A DNA stretch of 5,189 bases from Helicobacter sp. (GTDB lineage: Bacteria; Campylobacterota; Campylobacteria; Campylobacterales; Helicobacteraceae). Each line of letters starts with the position of its first letter. The stretch's first letter is position 1. A model generated the notes under the pieces. The model ran no database searches, was not told where the DNA came from, and worked only from the letters and a program-made list of their open reading frames with translations. The stretch is from the NCBI GenBank assembly GCA_029264655.1, contig JARHZY010000105.1, forward strand, positions 1-5,189. The letters run 5' to 3'. The position numbers and the translations under genes were made by a program. Shown here piece by piece: positions 1 through 5,189 of the stretch.

Positions 1-1
1 A

Positions 2-1006
2 TATACTGCAAATAAAAACTACCTCACAAAAGACACAAGCAACAGCCCAACCTCAACCTTCAAGCTAGGCATTTCTTTGCAAACATGGTTAAGGTTTGTT
101 AATGCAAATATCGGCAGAAACCTTTCAGAATGCCCAGCCATAGGCTACAACAAAGCCCTGCTTACTCAAGCTCCACCAGCCCTACCATTAGACTTTAACT
201 TAACAGAAGCTTGGATTCAAAGACTCTATGATATTAATACAAGTTCAACCCAAGATGCCTTGCCTGTTGGCATATGTGGCACTTGCCTATTGCAAGCTTT
301 TCAAGCCATAGCAGAGCTCTTGCATAACCCCTATACGCCTATGCAAAGCGGGGGCTATTTCTTTGATACTGCCTATCACCAAAACCCTTTTATATCATTT
401 TACAACAGAAATTCCATTTTGCATGATACCTTACGCGACATTATGGAATATTATAACTGGGAAATTCTGCAAGAAGGCGACTTCTTTCTTCGTGCAGTAG
501 ATAGGAGTGTAGCAAGCAGCATTTCATTATTACCACAATATGATTGGCATACCTTAGGCAGAAGTGTTGAATACGATGAAATACAATCCCTATTAAGCAG
601 GGTATTAAATGCCCCAATTGGTAGTGTGTTTTTAATGGTTCTTGGGCGCTATGATGAACACACCCAAAGAGCATCTGGGCATGCGGTTGCGGCTTTGCGT
701 TTGCATGGTGGTGTTGTGGTTATCCCTGCAAATGCTCCTAATCTCTCTTTGCAATCATTCACCCGCCGCCTTATGCCCTCAACTTCAATACAAGAACTCG
801 AATACGCCCTTACGCGTTTTGGATCAAGAACGCTTGAGCTCGTTGCTCTAGGTGTAATCGAAGTCTCAAGAACATATTTTAATCCTTTTGAAGAGCTTGT
901 TTCTGTAAATAATTGCAGCGGCTATGGAGATGATAGAAGGGGGAATGGCATCCCGCCATTGCCAGAGCTCATTAATCAATGTATCAGTGGGCGATGCGAA
1001 TGGTGA
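2..1006 (+). CDS. DUF1561 (PF07598) family protein, C-terminal part, 5' end outside window
   Basis: The frame is open from base 2 to the TGA at 1004-1006 with no stop, so this is the last 334 codons of a longer gene. A TTG at 77 is only an internal codon. Counting from base 2, recognisable blocks are GICGTCLLQAFQ (90-101), GGYFFDT (117-123), a GHAVA strand (226-230) followed by GGVVVIPAN (236-244), and NNCSGYGDDRRGNG (303-316) near the Cys-rich end SGRCEW. I recognise these from memory as DUF1561, the family of the Leptospira virulence-modifying proteins. Those are secreted and combine an N-terminal signal peptide and ricin-B-like lectin domains with a C-terminal effector region reported as cytotoxic; only the effector part would lie here. 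Five cysteines (92, 95, 305, 327, 332) fit an exported protein with disulfides. GC was 53% in 121-180 and 47% in 901-960, against 38% in a pcm line and 33% in an nrdB line, suggesting acquisition. No partner gene is adjacent. Confidence 0.8.
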   Translation, partial: YTANKNYLTKDTSNSPTSTFKLGISLQTWLRFVNANIGRNLSECPAIGYNKALLTQAPPALPLDFNLTEAWIQRLYDINTSSTQDALPVGICGTCLLQAFQAIAELLHNPYTPMQSGGYFFDTAYHQNPFISFYNRNSILHDTLRDIMEYYNWEILQEGDFFLRAVDRSVASSISLLPQYDWHTLGRSVEYDEIQSLLSRVLNAPIGSVFLMVLGRYDEHTQRASGHAVAALRLHGGVVVIPANAPNLSLQSFTRRLMPSTSIQELEYALTRFGSRTLELVALGVIEVSRTYFNPFEELVSVNNCSGYGDDRRGNGIPPLPELINQCISGRCEW

Positions 1007-1247
1007 TTGAAAAAATAAGTTTGTTTTATACAATAATTATACATAACAAAAAAAATTACTTGCAATAAGTTGAATTGGTAATTACTTTTAATCTGTAAAA
1101 AAATGTGAATTTTCTTACTTAAGCTAGTATTGCCAACTCATTTTAAGGCTTGTATCTAAAATTTGGTAGGCTTGTTTATAACCTTAATATAGTTTATTGG
1201 GATAATAGTATTGCAGTTTTTTAACCATGAAATGATAGGTAGCTCCC

Positions 1248-1271
1248 TTTTACCTTTTTGGTAAAATTTTT
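1248..1271 (+). terminator. Possible weak intrinsic terminator
   Basis: TTTTACC and GGTAAAA form a perfect 7-bp stem around a TTTTT loop, followed at once by TTTTT. On the plus strand this is the layout of a Rho-independent terminator, but the stem has only two G-C pairs. It lies about 240 bases after the DUF1561 stop codon, which is far for its own terminator. On the minus strand the hairpin is followed by GGGAGC, so it is not a good terminator for pcm. Confidence 0.35.
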
Positions 1272-1282
1272 CTAAATTATTA

Positions 1283-1386
1283 CCATAAAATACTATGTAT
1301 CGTAGCATATTATCTATTAAACTATGTAAAGCTTATGAGTAAAATATTAAAATTCTAATATGTTGGCACACATAGTATGCTTATGG
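1283..1386. repeat. Imperfect inverted repeat downstream of pcm
   Basis: The left arm CCATAAAATACTATGT (1283-1298) matches the reverse complement of the right arm ACATAGTATGCTTATGG (1370-1386) in 15 positions, with the only difference one base against two in the middle. The arms are 71 bases apart. Inside, ACTATGTA recurs at 1292-1299 and 1321-1328, and GCTTATG at 1331-1337 and 1379-1385. The element begins 32 bases after the pcm stop on the minus strand. It could fold in the pcm 3' untranslated RNA, or be the ends of a tiny decayed mobile element; no target duplication is visible. Confidence 0.5.
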
Positions 1387-1418
1387 TTTGAAAATCCAAG
1401 CAAAGTAGAAGTAAGTCG

Positions 1419-2081
1419 TTAGCACATACGCATAACACCTTGTTTAATTGGCACAAATGTACAAGATTCTAGAATTTGTTTTGATACATTGTCATTTGCA
1501 TGCTTAATGAATCTTGTAATAACTTGCCCGCCATTATAATACATAGGAGCGACAAGCACACCATGCACTTGCAATTGATCTATGAGATTTGTAGGGATAT
1601 GTTCTGTGCAAGCAGAAAGCAAGATTCTGTCATAAGGGGCAAATGCTGCCCAACCACTCATACCATCATCAAGTTTAATATTGATATTCATGATTTGTAA
1701 TTGTGCAATGCGAGCTCTAGCTTCAAGCCATAACGATTCAATGCGTTCAATACTAAATACTCTGCGGATAAGATGCGATAAAACTACAGCTTGGTAGCCA
1801 CTTCCTAATCCTATTTCCAATACATTGTCTGGCTCTAACACATTTTTACCTAAATCATATGCCATAAGGTAGGCTGTCATTTTTGCCACTGTAAGTGGAG
1901 CACTAATCCATTGCTCATCACTTATAGGTAATGCATTATCAAGATGAAAAGCAGAGTGTTTAGCAACAGAGGGGACAAAAAATTCTCTATCTGTCCGACG
2001 CAAAGCAGCAATAACTCTTGGGTCAAAGTTATCTTTAACATCTTTTAACATTTCCATATTTTTTATTTCATGGAGTTTCAT
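1419..2081 (-). CDS. pcm: Protein-L-isoaspartate O-methyltransferase
   Basis: The enzyme is cytosolic and methylates, with S-adenosylmethionine, the isoaspartyl residues that form in aged proteins, starting their repair. The 220-residue length is normal for the family. Visible motifs are the substrate-side segment ISAPLTVAKMTAYL (59-72, with the SAP form also known in eukaryotic members), SAM-binding motif I VLEIGLGSGYQA (87-98), the acidic SIER after the next strand (110-113), DDGMSGW (138-144), APYDRILLSACTEHIP (148-163) and the GVLVAPM strand (174-180). The ATG at 2081 overlaps the TGA of the upstream hydrolase gene as ATGA, and AGGAA lies about 10 bases upstream, so this start is preferred over the internal Met codons 9 and 11. 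It is the last gene of the nrdB operon; no strong terminator follows. I recall nrdB and pcm as neighbours in H. pylori too. Confidence 0.93.
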   Translation of the reverse strand: MKLHEIKNMEMLKDVKDNFDPRVIAALRRTDREFFVPSVAKHSAFHLDNALPISDEQWISAPLTVAKMTAYLMAYDLGKNVLEPDNVLEIGLGSGYQAVVLSHLIRRVFSIERIESLWLEARARIAQLQIMNINIKLDDGMSGWAAFAPYDRILLSACTEHIPTNLIDQLQVHGVLVAPMYYNGGQVITRFIKHANDNVSKQILESCTFVPIKQGVMRMC

Positions 2082-2812
2082 GGATGTGGGATTCCTGTAT
2101 CAATATGTGTACGCATTTTTACAACTTCAGAAAGATTAACTTGGGCTTGCACTATTTCTTTAGAATCATTTTTATATACAATCCCATAAGGTGTAATAAT
2201 AGCACTTCCTTTTGCATATTCATTGCCTGCACATGAGCTTGCGATAACAAAACTTTGATTTGCAATTGCTAAGGCACGCGTCAAGGTTTGAAAATGCACT
2301 TTTCTTGTTTTACCCCATGCTGCTGGGACAAAGATAACTTGTGCACCTTGAATTTTTTTCCATAAATCAATAAAGCGAATTTCAAAGCAATTAAGTGCTG
2401 CACATAAGATTCCATCAAGCATAAAAGTCTTAATATCTTTTATATCCCCTGCCTTAAAATGTAAATGTTCGTTGCCAAGTGGAAAAAGCTTTGCTTTTGC
2501 CTGTGTGTAAGCTATACGCCCCTTATGAAAAACTTTTAGTTTATTGACATATTTTCTTCCTACTTGTTCTATCATAGTGATAATAATAGTTTTTTCACAA
2601 CTCAATTCCTGTAATTTATGTGTTGCCTTTTTGCTAAATTCATGTGCCTCTGCCATTTTCTGATATGCAAAACCTGTTAAGAAAACTTCGCTTGCAAGAA
2701 TAAAAGAATCTTTTTCACATTCAAGTATCTTTGCTTCAAGCCGTTTGAGATTATCTTCCCAATTTGCTTTTGTTTTTAATTGCAATGCATAAAAAGTTTT
2801 AAAAGTCGTCAT
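2078..2812 (-). CDS. Carbon-nitrogen hydrolase, nitrilase superfamily
   Basis: The protein has the Glu-Lys-Cys catalytic set of the nitrilase superfamily, which cleaves amide-type C-N bonds through a cysteine thioester. Numbering from the ATG at 2812 (244 residues), the nucleophile-activating Glu is E42 in LASEVFLTGF, the Lys is K106 in YTQAKAKLF, a second Glu is E115 in the GNE loop, and the nucleophile is C142 in ALNCFEIRF. VPAAWGKTRKVHF (162-174) and ALAIANQSFV (180-189) match the typical following strands and helix. The closest pattern is the small omega-amidase/Nit-like branch, suggesting a small linear amide or damaged metabolite as substrate, but the true substrate cannot be read from sequence. 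No signal peptide is seen. A TTG at 2815 is an alternative start; ATG at 2812 is chosen. The gene overlaps the nrdB end by 14 bases and pcm by 4, implying translational coupling. Confidence 0.88.
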   Translation of the reverse strand: MTTFKTFYALQLKTKANWEDNLKRLEAKILECEKDSFILASEVFLTGFAYQKMAEAHEFSKKATHKLQELSCEKTIIITMIEQVGRKYVNKLKVFHKGRIAYTQAKAKLFPLGNEHLHFKAGDIKDIKTFMLDGILCAALNCFEIRFIDLWKKIQGAQVIFVPAAWGKTRKVHFQTLTRALAIANQSFVIASSCAGNEYAKGSAIITPYGIVYKNDSKEIVQAQVNLSEVVKMRTHIDTGIPHP

Positions 2813-3863
2813 CAAATACTAATCCTCCTTTTGTGTAGTTACGCACTTTTGCTTCAAAAAAGTTTGTTCTTTGGTTATTGAAATTTGCTTGATCATCTAC
2901 CCATTTTATAGGATTTTGTGTGCCATATAAAGCTGGGTAATCAACTGCTTTTAAACGCTTGTCTGCTAAATATTCAATATATTGACGGATAATCTTTGGT
3001 GTTAAGCCAAGTATTTGTCCTTGTGTAATATATTCACCCCAACTTGATTCTAAATCAACAGCTTGACGAAACATCTCAAGCACATCTTCTTGTAATTCTT
3101 GTGTAAATAAATCTTGTCTTTCTTGACGCAACGATAAAATCATGTTTTGAAAAATAATCAAATGTGTAATTTCATCGCGTTGGATAAAACGAATCATTTC
3201 TGCACTATTTTGCATTTTACCACTTCGTGCAAGTGTGTAAAAAAATGCAAAACCACTATAAAAGTAAATCCCCTCTAGAATCTGATTTGCAAACATTGCT
3301 TTTAAAAGATTTGTTTCTGTTGGGTTTTTTGCGAGATTAATATATACATCAGCAATATAATCATTCTTGGAACGCAAACGTTTATCCTTACGCCACATTT
3401 CATAAATTTCATCAGTATTTGCAGATATAGAATCTACCATAACCGCATAACTTTGTGCGTGGAGTGATTCCTCATATGCTTGACGCACTAAAAGTAGATT
3501 AATCTCTGGACATGTGATGTAGGGGTTAATATTGTCAATGAGATTGTTTGTTTGCAAAGAATCCATAAAAATAAGTTGGGCTAATGCTCTATCATATCCC
3601 TGTTTTTCTTGCAACGTTAGCTCAATATAATCGCGTTTATCTTGATTCATATTGACTTCTTCAGGAAACCATGTATTTGCAAGCATCGTTCGCCAATGAT
3701 TATATGCCCATTGGTATTTAATTTTATTAAGCTCAAATATTGCAGTTGGATTACCACCAAATATACGCCGTTCATTTACGCTTTCTGTAGAATGGGGGTT
3801 ATATATCTGTTTGCGTGATACAATATTGTTTGTATGTGTGTTGTTTATTTCTTGAGATTGCAT
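2799..3863 (-). CDS. nrdB: Ribonucleoside-diphosphate reductase, class Ia, small (radical) subunit
   Basis: NrdB holds the di-iron tyrosyl-radical cofactor that lets NrdA reduce ribonucleoside diphosphates to deoxynucleotides. All ligands are present in the 354-residue protein: D101 (IFMDSLQ), E132 and H135 (EESLH), E197 (ILEGIYFY), E231 and H234 (RDEITH). The radical tyrosine is Y139, four residues after H135 as in E. coli Y122, so this is not the Phe-substituted chlamydial type. W65 and D230 correspond to E. coli W48 and D237 of the radical-transfer path, and Y343 in the tail may play the part of E. coli Y356. The end GGLVFDDDF fits the NrdA-binding C-terminal peptide. AAGGA sits 9 bases before the ATG at 3863. 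nrdA is not in the window, which is usual in this group. The gene heads a tight nrdB-hydrolase-pcm cluster and follows DUF475 by 56 bases, with its own promoter. Confidence 0.96.
   Translation of the reverse strand: MQSQEINNTHTNNIVSRKQIYNPHSTESVNERRIFGGNPTAIFELNKIKYQWAYNHWRTMLANTWFPEEVNMNQDKRDYIELTLQEKQGYDRALAQLIFMDSLQTNNLIDNINPYITCPEINLLLVRQAYEESLHAQSYAVMVDSISANTDEIYEMWRKDKRLRSKNDYIADVYINLAKNPTETNLLKAMFANQILEGIYFYSGFAFFYTLARSGKMQNSAEMIRFIQRDEITHLIIFQNMILSLRQERQDLFTQELQEDVLEMFRQAVDLESSWGEYITQGQILGLTPKIIRQYIEYLADKRLKAVDYPALYGTQNPIKWVDDQANFNNQRTNFFEAKVRNYTKGGLVFDDDF
2823..2830 (-). promoter_or_regulatory. Strong Shine-Dalgarno of the hydrolase gene inside the nrdB coding end
   Basis: On the minus strand AAGGAGGA lies 10 bases before the ATG at 2812 and 7 bases before the TTG at 2815. 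The same bases encode Lys-Gly-Gly of the nrdB C-terminal tail (residues 345-347). Ribosomes finishing nrdB would pass over this site, so the two proteins are probably made in linked amounts. Confidence 0.75.
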
Positions 3864-3905
3864 ATATACATATCCTTTTCATATCTTTCATATTTTAAAA
3901 TTCTA

Positions 3906-3914
3906 ATTATATCA
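3906..3914 (-). promoter_or_regulatory. Extended -10 promoter for nrdB
   Basis: On the minus strand TGATATAAT gives a perfect TATAAT preceded by TGN, with a run of T just upstream, typical of epsilonproteobacterial sigma-70 promoters that lack a clear -35. Transcription would start near 3899, giving a leader of about 36 bases before nrdB. The box lies directly after the DUF475 stop codon (3920-3922). It also falls inside a 6-bp dyad, CTAATT/AATTAG (3903-3908 with 3918-3923). Confidence 0.6.
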
Positions 3915-3919
3915 AAAAA

Positions 3920-4888
3920 TTAGTTTTTACTGATTATTTTAGAGCATATAAATGCAATAGCAATAAATCCAACGCCAATAAGTCCTGTAATAATCTCACT
4001 AACTTCCATAAAAATTTTTAATAACATAATAATAGCTAATGCCCCAATTGCATAATGTGCACCATGTTCAAGATAGATAAGCTTTTGTAGGGTTTTGTAT
4101 TCAACAAGATAAAGCGTAAGGCTACGCACAAACATTGCCCCAACGCCAAGTCCAATCATAATGATAAATATATTTTCACTCAATGCAAATGCACCAATAA
4201 CACCATCAAAGCTAAAACTTGCATCAAGCACTTCTAAATATAAAAAGCCCATAAATCCATTACGCACACCATGAGTGCCAAATATTTTATCAATAGAATG
4301 GATAATAAGGTAAAGCACAATCGCACAAAAATATGCCATACCAATGAGTATATTTTCAGTGCAAGCAAGCAACACAATGCCAAGCGTAATGGTAAATAAC
4401 AATACAAAATTTGGAAAATTCATACAGAAACGCACTAATATATTATACTCGATCCAAGAAAGCCAATGCACATCTTTATTGGAATCAAAAAAGAATTGCA
4501 AACATACCATGAGCAAAAAAGCACCACCAAATGCATAAATCTCATAACGAGTTTTTTCAAGTGCGTTGTGGTATTCTTGTGGTGCATAGATAGCAAGCTC
4601 TAAAGTTTCAAATATACCAAGTCTAGCTGCTATGGCGACAATTACAATAGGAAAGAGAAAACGCATGCCAAAAACTGCAATAGGAATACCCCAATAAATA
4701 AAACGTTTTTGCCATTTTTTCTCCATTGTGTTAAGCACTTTAGCATTAACAACTGCATTGTCAAATGAGAGACTTACTTCTAAAATAGAAAGTAGCATGC
4801 ATATATAAATTGCCTGCCACATCCCAATATAAAATGCTAAACCAAGCCCAATAAAAGTTACAATAAAAGAGCTATAAAAATATTTCAT
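3920..4888 (-). CDS. DUF475 / TerC-like integral membrane protein
   Basis: A 322-residue, strongly hydrophobic protein with about eight or nine membrane segments, placed in the inner membrane. Its two signature blocks are the internally related acidic helices ILEVSLSFDNAVVNAKVL (35-52) and EVLDASFSFDGVIGAFALS (219-237). A conserved-looking MFVRSLTLYLVEYKTL segment (252-267) and YLEHGAHYAIGALA (272-285) follow. These match DUF475 (PF04332) of the TerC superfamily. Some TerC-like proteins export manganese, and the buried Asp and Glu residues would suit cation transport, but the role of DUF475 itself is not established. The start at 4888 is chosen because GAGG lies 5 bases before the AAATA spacer ends, whereas the in-frame ATG at 4933 (15 residues earlier) overlaps the probable extended -10 box. 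It lies upstream of nrdB on the same strand, so read-through is possible; a manganese or iron link to the di-metal NrdB is only speculation. Confidence 0.85.
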   Translation of the reverse strand: MKYFYSSFIVTFIGLGLAFYIGMWQAIYICMLLSILEVSLSFDNAVVNAKVLNTMEKKWQKRFIYWGIPIAVFGMRFLFPIVIVAIAARLGIFETLELAIYAPQEYHNALEKTRYEIYAFGGAFLLMVCLQFFFDSNKDVHWLSWIEYNILVRFCMNFPNFVLLFTITLGIVLLACTENILIGMAYFCAIVLYLIIHSIDKIFGTHGVRNGFMGFLYLEVLDASFSFDGVIGAFALSENIFIIMIGLGVGAMFVRSLTLYLVEYKTLQKLIYLEHGAHYAIGALAIIMLLKIFMEVSEIITGLIGVGFIAIAFICSKIISKN

Positions 4889-4923
4889 TATTTCCTCTTC
4901 AAATAGTATAAAACAACTAATGT

Positions 4924-4932
4924 ATTGTAGCA
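4924..4932 (-). promoter_or_regulatory. Extended -10 promoter for the DUF475 gene
   Basis: On the minus strand TGCTACAAT forms an extended -10 (TGN plus TACAAT). TGAAAG lies at about -35 (4952-4947), with a 17-base spacer. Transcription would begin near 4917, about 29 bases before the chosen ATG at 4888. The upstream in-frame ATG at 4933-4931 shares its TG with this box and would not be in the message. Confidence 0.55.
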
Positions 4933-4962
4933 TACTTTAATAGTGGCTTTCATAACATATTG

Positions 4963-4987
4963 CTATATAGAACATAAATTTATATAG
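4963..4987. repeat. AT-rich dyad in the divergent intergenic region
   Basis: CTATATA (4963-4969) and TATATAG (4981-4987) are perfect inverted copies 11 bases apart. The spacer runs into a 10-bp palindrome, ATAAATTTAT (4974-4983). The element lies just upstream of the DUF475 -35 region, where an activator or repressor could bind. With such AT-rich sequence, chance is a real alternative. Confidence 0.35.
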
Positions 4988-5039
4988 GCACATCATAAGT
5001 TACAAAGTATTAACAGACGATAATAAATACATGGCATTT

Positions 5040-5071
5040 ATAATGTTAATGAACGATTAATAAGACATTAT
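5040..5071. repeat. Dyad upstream of the promoter at 5085
   Basis: ATAATG (5040-5045) pairs with CATTAT (5066-5071), and inside it TTAAT (5046-5050) pairs with ATTAA (5056-5060) around the loop GAACG. A 5-base bulge, TAAGA, is on the right side. The outer arm ends 13 bases before the -35 box of the plus-strand gene, a usual place for an operator. No known regulator box is recognised. Confidence 0.35.
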
Positions 5072-5084
5072 TCGCATATTACCC

Positions 5085-5111
5085 TTGACTTGTTTTTTTT
5101 TGCAGTATAAT
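5085..5111 (+). promoter_or_regulatory. Sigma-70 promoter for the gene at 5149
   Basis: TTGACT (5085-5090) and a perfect TATAAT (5106-5111) are separated by 15 bases that include a run of nine T. The spacer is shorter than the usual 17, but the T-run and the exact -10 make this the clearest promoter in the window. Transcription would start near 5118, about 30 bases before the ATG. Confidence 0.7.
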
Positions 5112-5148
5112 CGCAAATACTTATATTTAAATTATACAAAGGAGAATT

Positions 5149-5189
5149 ATGGCATATAGGCAAGATAGCGACTTAGAGTTTTTAAGAGA
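5149..5189 (+). CDS. UPF0174 / DUF3944 family protein, N-terminal 13 codons only
   Basis: The ATG at 5149 follows AAGGAG (5139-5144) by four bases and a clear promoter, so it is a real gene start although the window ends after 13 codons. The visible residues MAYRQDSDLEFLR match the DUF3944 N-terminal pattern, in which a Tyr-x-x-Asp-x-Asp-Leu-x-Phe-Leu stretch opens the protein, as in E. coli YaaW and the several paralogues I recall in H. pylori. The function of this family is not known to me. It is transcribed away from DUF475, and the two share the intergenic region with its dyads. The assignment rests on one short motif. Confidence 0.65.
   Translation, partial: MAYRQDSDLEFLR

Larger units (their letters stand above)
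1007..1418. other. AT-rich intergenic region between convergent genes
   Basis: This 412-base stretch separates the end of the DUF1561 gene from the end of pcm, which face each other. Reading both strands I find only very short open frames without ribosome binding sites, and no recognisable protein or RNA remnant. It contains one hairpin with a T-tract (1248-1271) and one imperfect inverted repeat (1283-1386), listed separately. It may include decayed sequence left from insertion of the DUF1561 gene, but nothing in it proves that. Confidence 0.6.

Noticed and set aside
441..851. Open frames on both strands inside the DUF1561 gene (441-674 minus, 642-851 plus)
   Set aside because: They lie wholly within a recognised gene, have no family-like motifs and no good ribosome binding sites.
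77..1006. DUF1561 gene starting at the TTG codon at 77
   Set aside because: The frame is open upstream to the window edge and no ribosome binding site precedes the TTG, so it is an internal Leu codon.
1021..1070. Terminator just after the DUF1561 stop (TGTTTTATA with TATACATAACA)
   Set aside because: The stem is two short AT-rich pieces with an internal loop and is followed by A rather than T on the plus strand.
1364..1380. TGGCAC...ATGC resembling a sigma-54 promoter
   Set aside because: The distance between the GG and GC elements is two bases too long, and no gene follows on the plus strand.
1500..1700. Plus-strand open frame opposite pcm
   Set aside because: It is a shadow of the pcm coding strand with no recognisable protein features.
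3864..3919. NrdR box upstream of nrdB
   Set aside because: No sequence close to ACACTATATATAGTGT occurs in the gap; only AT-rich sequence and a short dyad are present.
4344..4538. Plus-strand open frame opposite the DUF475 gene
   Set aside because: It is antisense to a clear membrane protein gene and its translation shows no family pattern.

Overview
The window looks like chromosomal DNA of an epsilonproteobacterium, most likely an enterohepatic-type Helicobacter. The reasons are the low GC content, the UPF0174/DUF3944 N-terminus at the right edge, a class Ia nrdB near pcm (I recall the same neighbourhood in H. pylori), a DUF475 membrane protein, and a DUF1561 protein. From memory, DUF1561 occurs in few genera: Leptospira, Bartonella and some Helicobacter. 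The species cannot be named from the sequence alone.

Left edge (2-1006, + strand): the C-terminal part of a DUF1561 (PF07598) protein. The reading frame is open to the window edge, so the 5' end lies outside. This is the family of the Leptospira 'virulence-modifying' secreted proteins. Where I counted bases, this gene is richer in GC than the genes to its right. It carries Cys, His and Asn residues spaced like those of papain-like peptidases, which is the most interesting lead here.

1007-1418 is a very AT-rich stretch with no convincing gene. It holds a weak hairpin with a T-tract and an imperfect 15-bp inverted repeat downstream of pcm.

1419-4888 is a minus-strand block, transcribed right to left: DUF475 membrane protein, nrdB (ribonucleotide reductase small subunit), a nitrilase-superfamily carbon-nitrogen hydrolase, and pcm (protein-L-isoaspartate O-methyltransferase). 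nrdB, the hydrolase and pcm overlap by 14 and 4 bases and should form one translationally coupled transcript. nrdB has its own extended -10 promoter in the 56-base gap after DUF475, and DUF475 has an extended -10 promoter upstream. Together the operon links deoxynucleotide synthesis with a metabolite-cleaning or amidase enzyme and repair of aged proteins.

4889-5148 is a divergent intergenic region with one promoter for DUF475 (minus) and one with good -35 and -10 boxes for a plus-strand gene starting at 5149. Two AT-rich dyad elements lie between them. The gene at 5149 is cut after 13 codons and begins like UPF0174/DUF3944 proteins.

Most of the window is conserved chromosome. No CRISPR array, transposase, tRNA or rRNA was seen.
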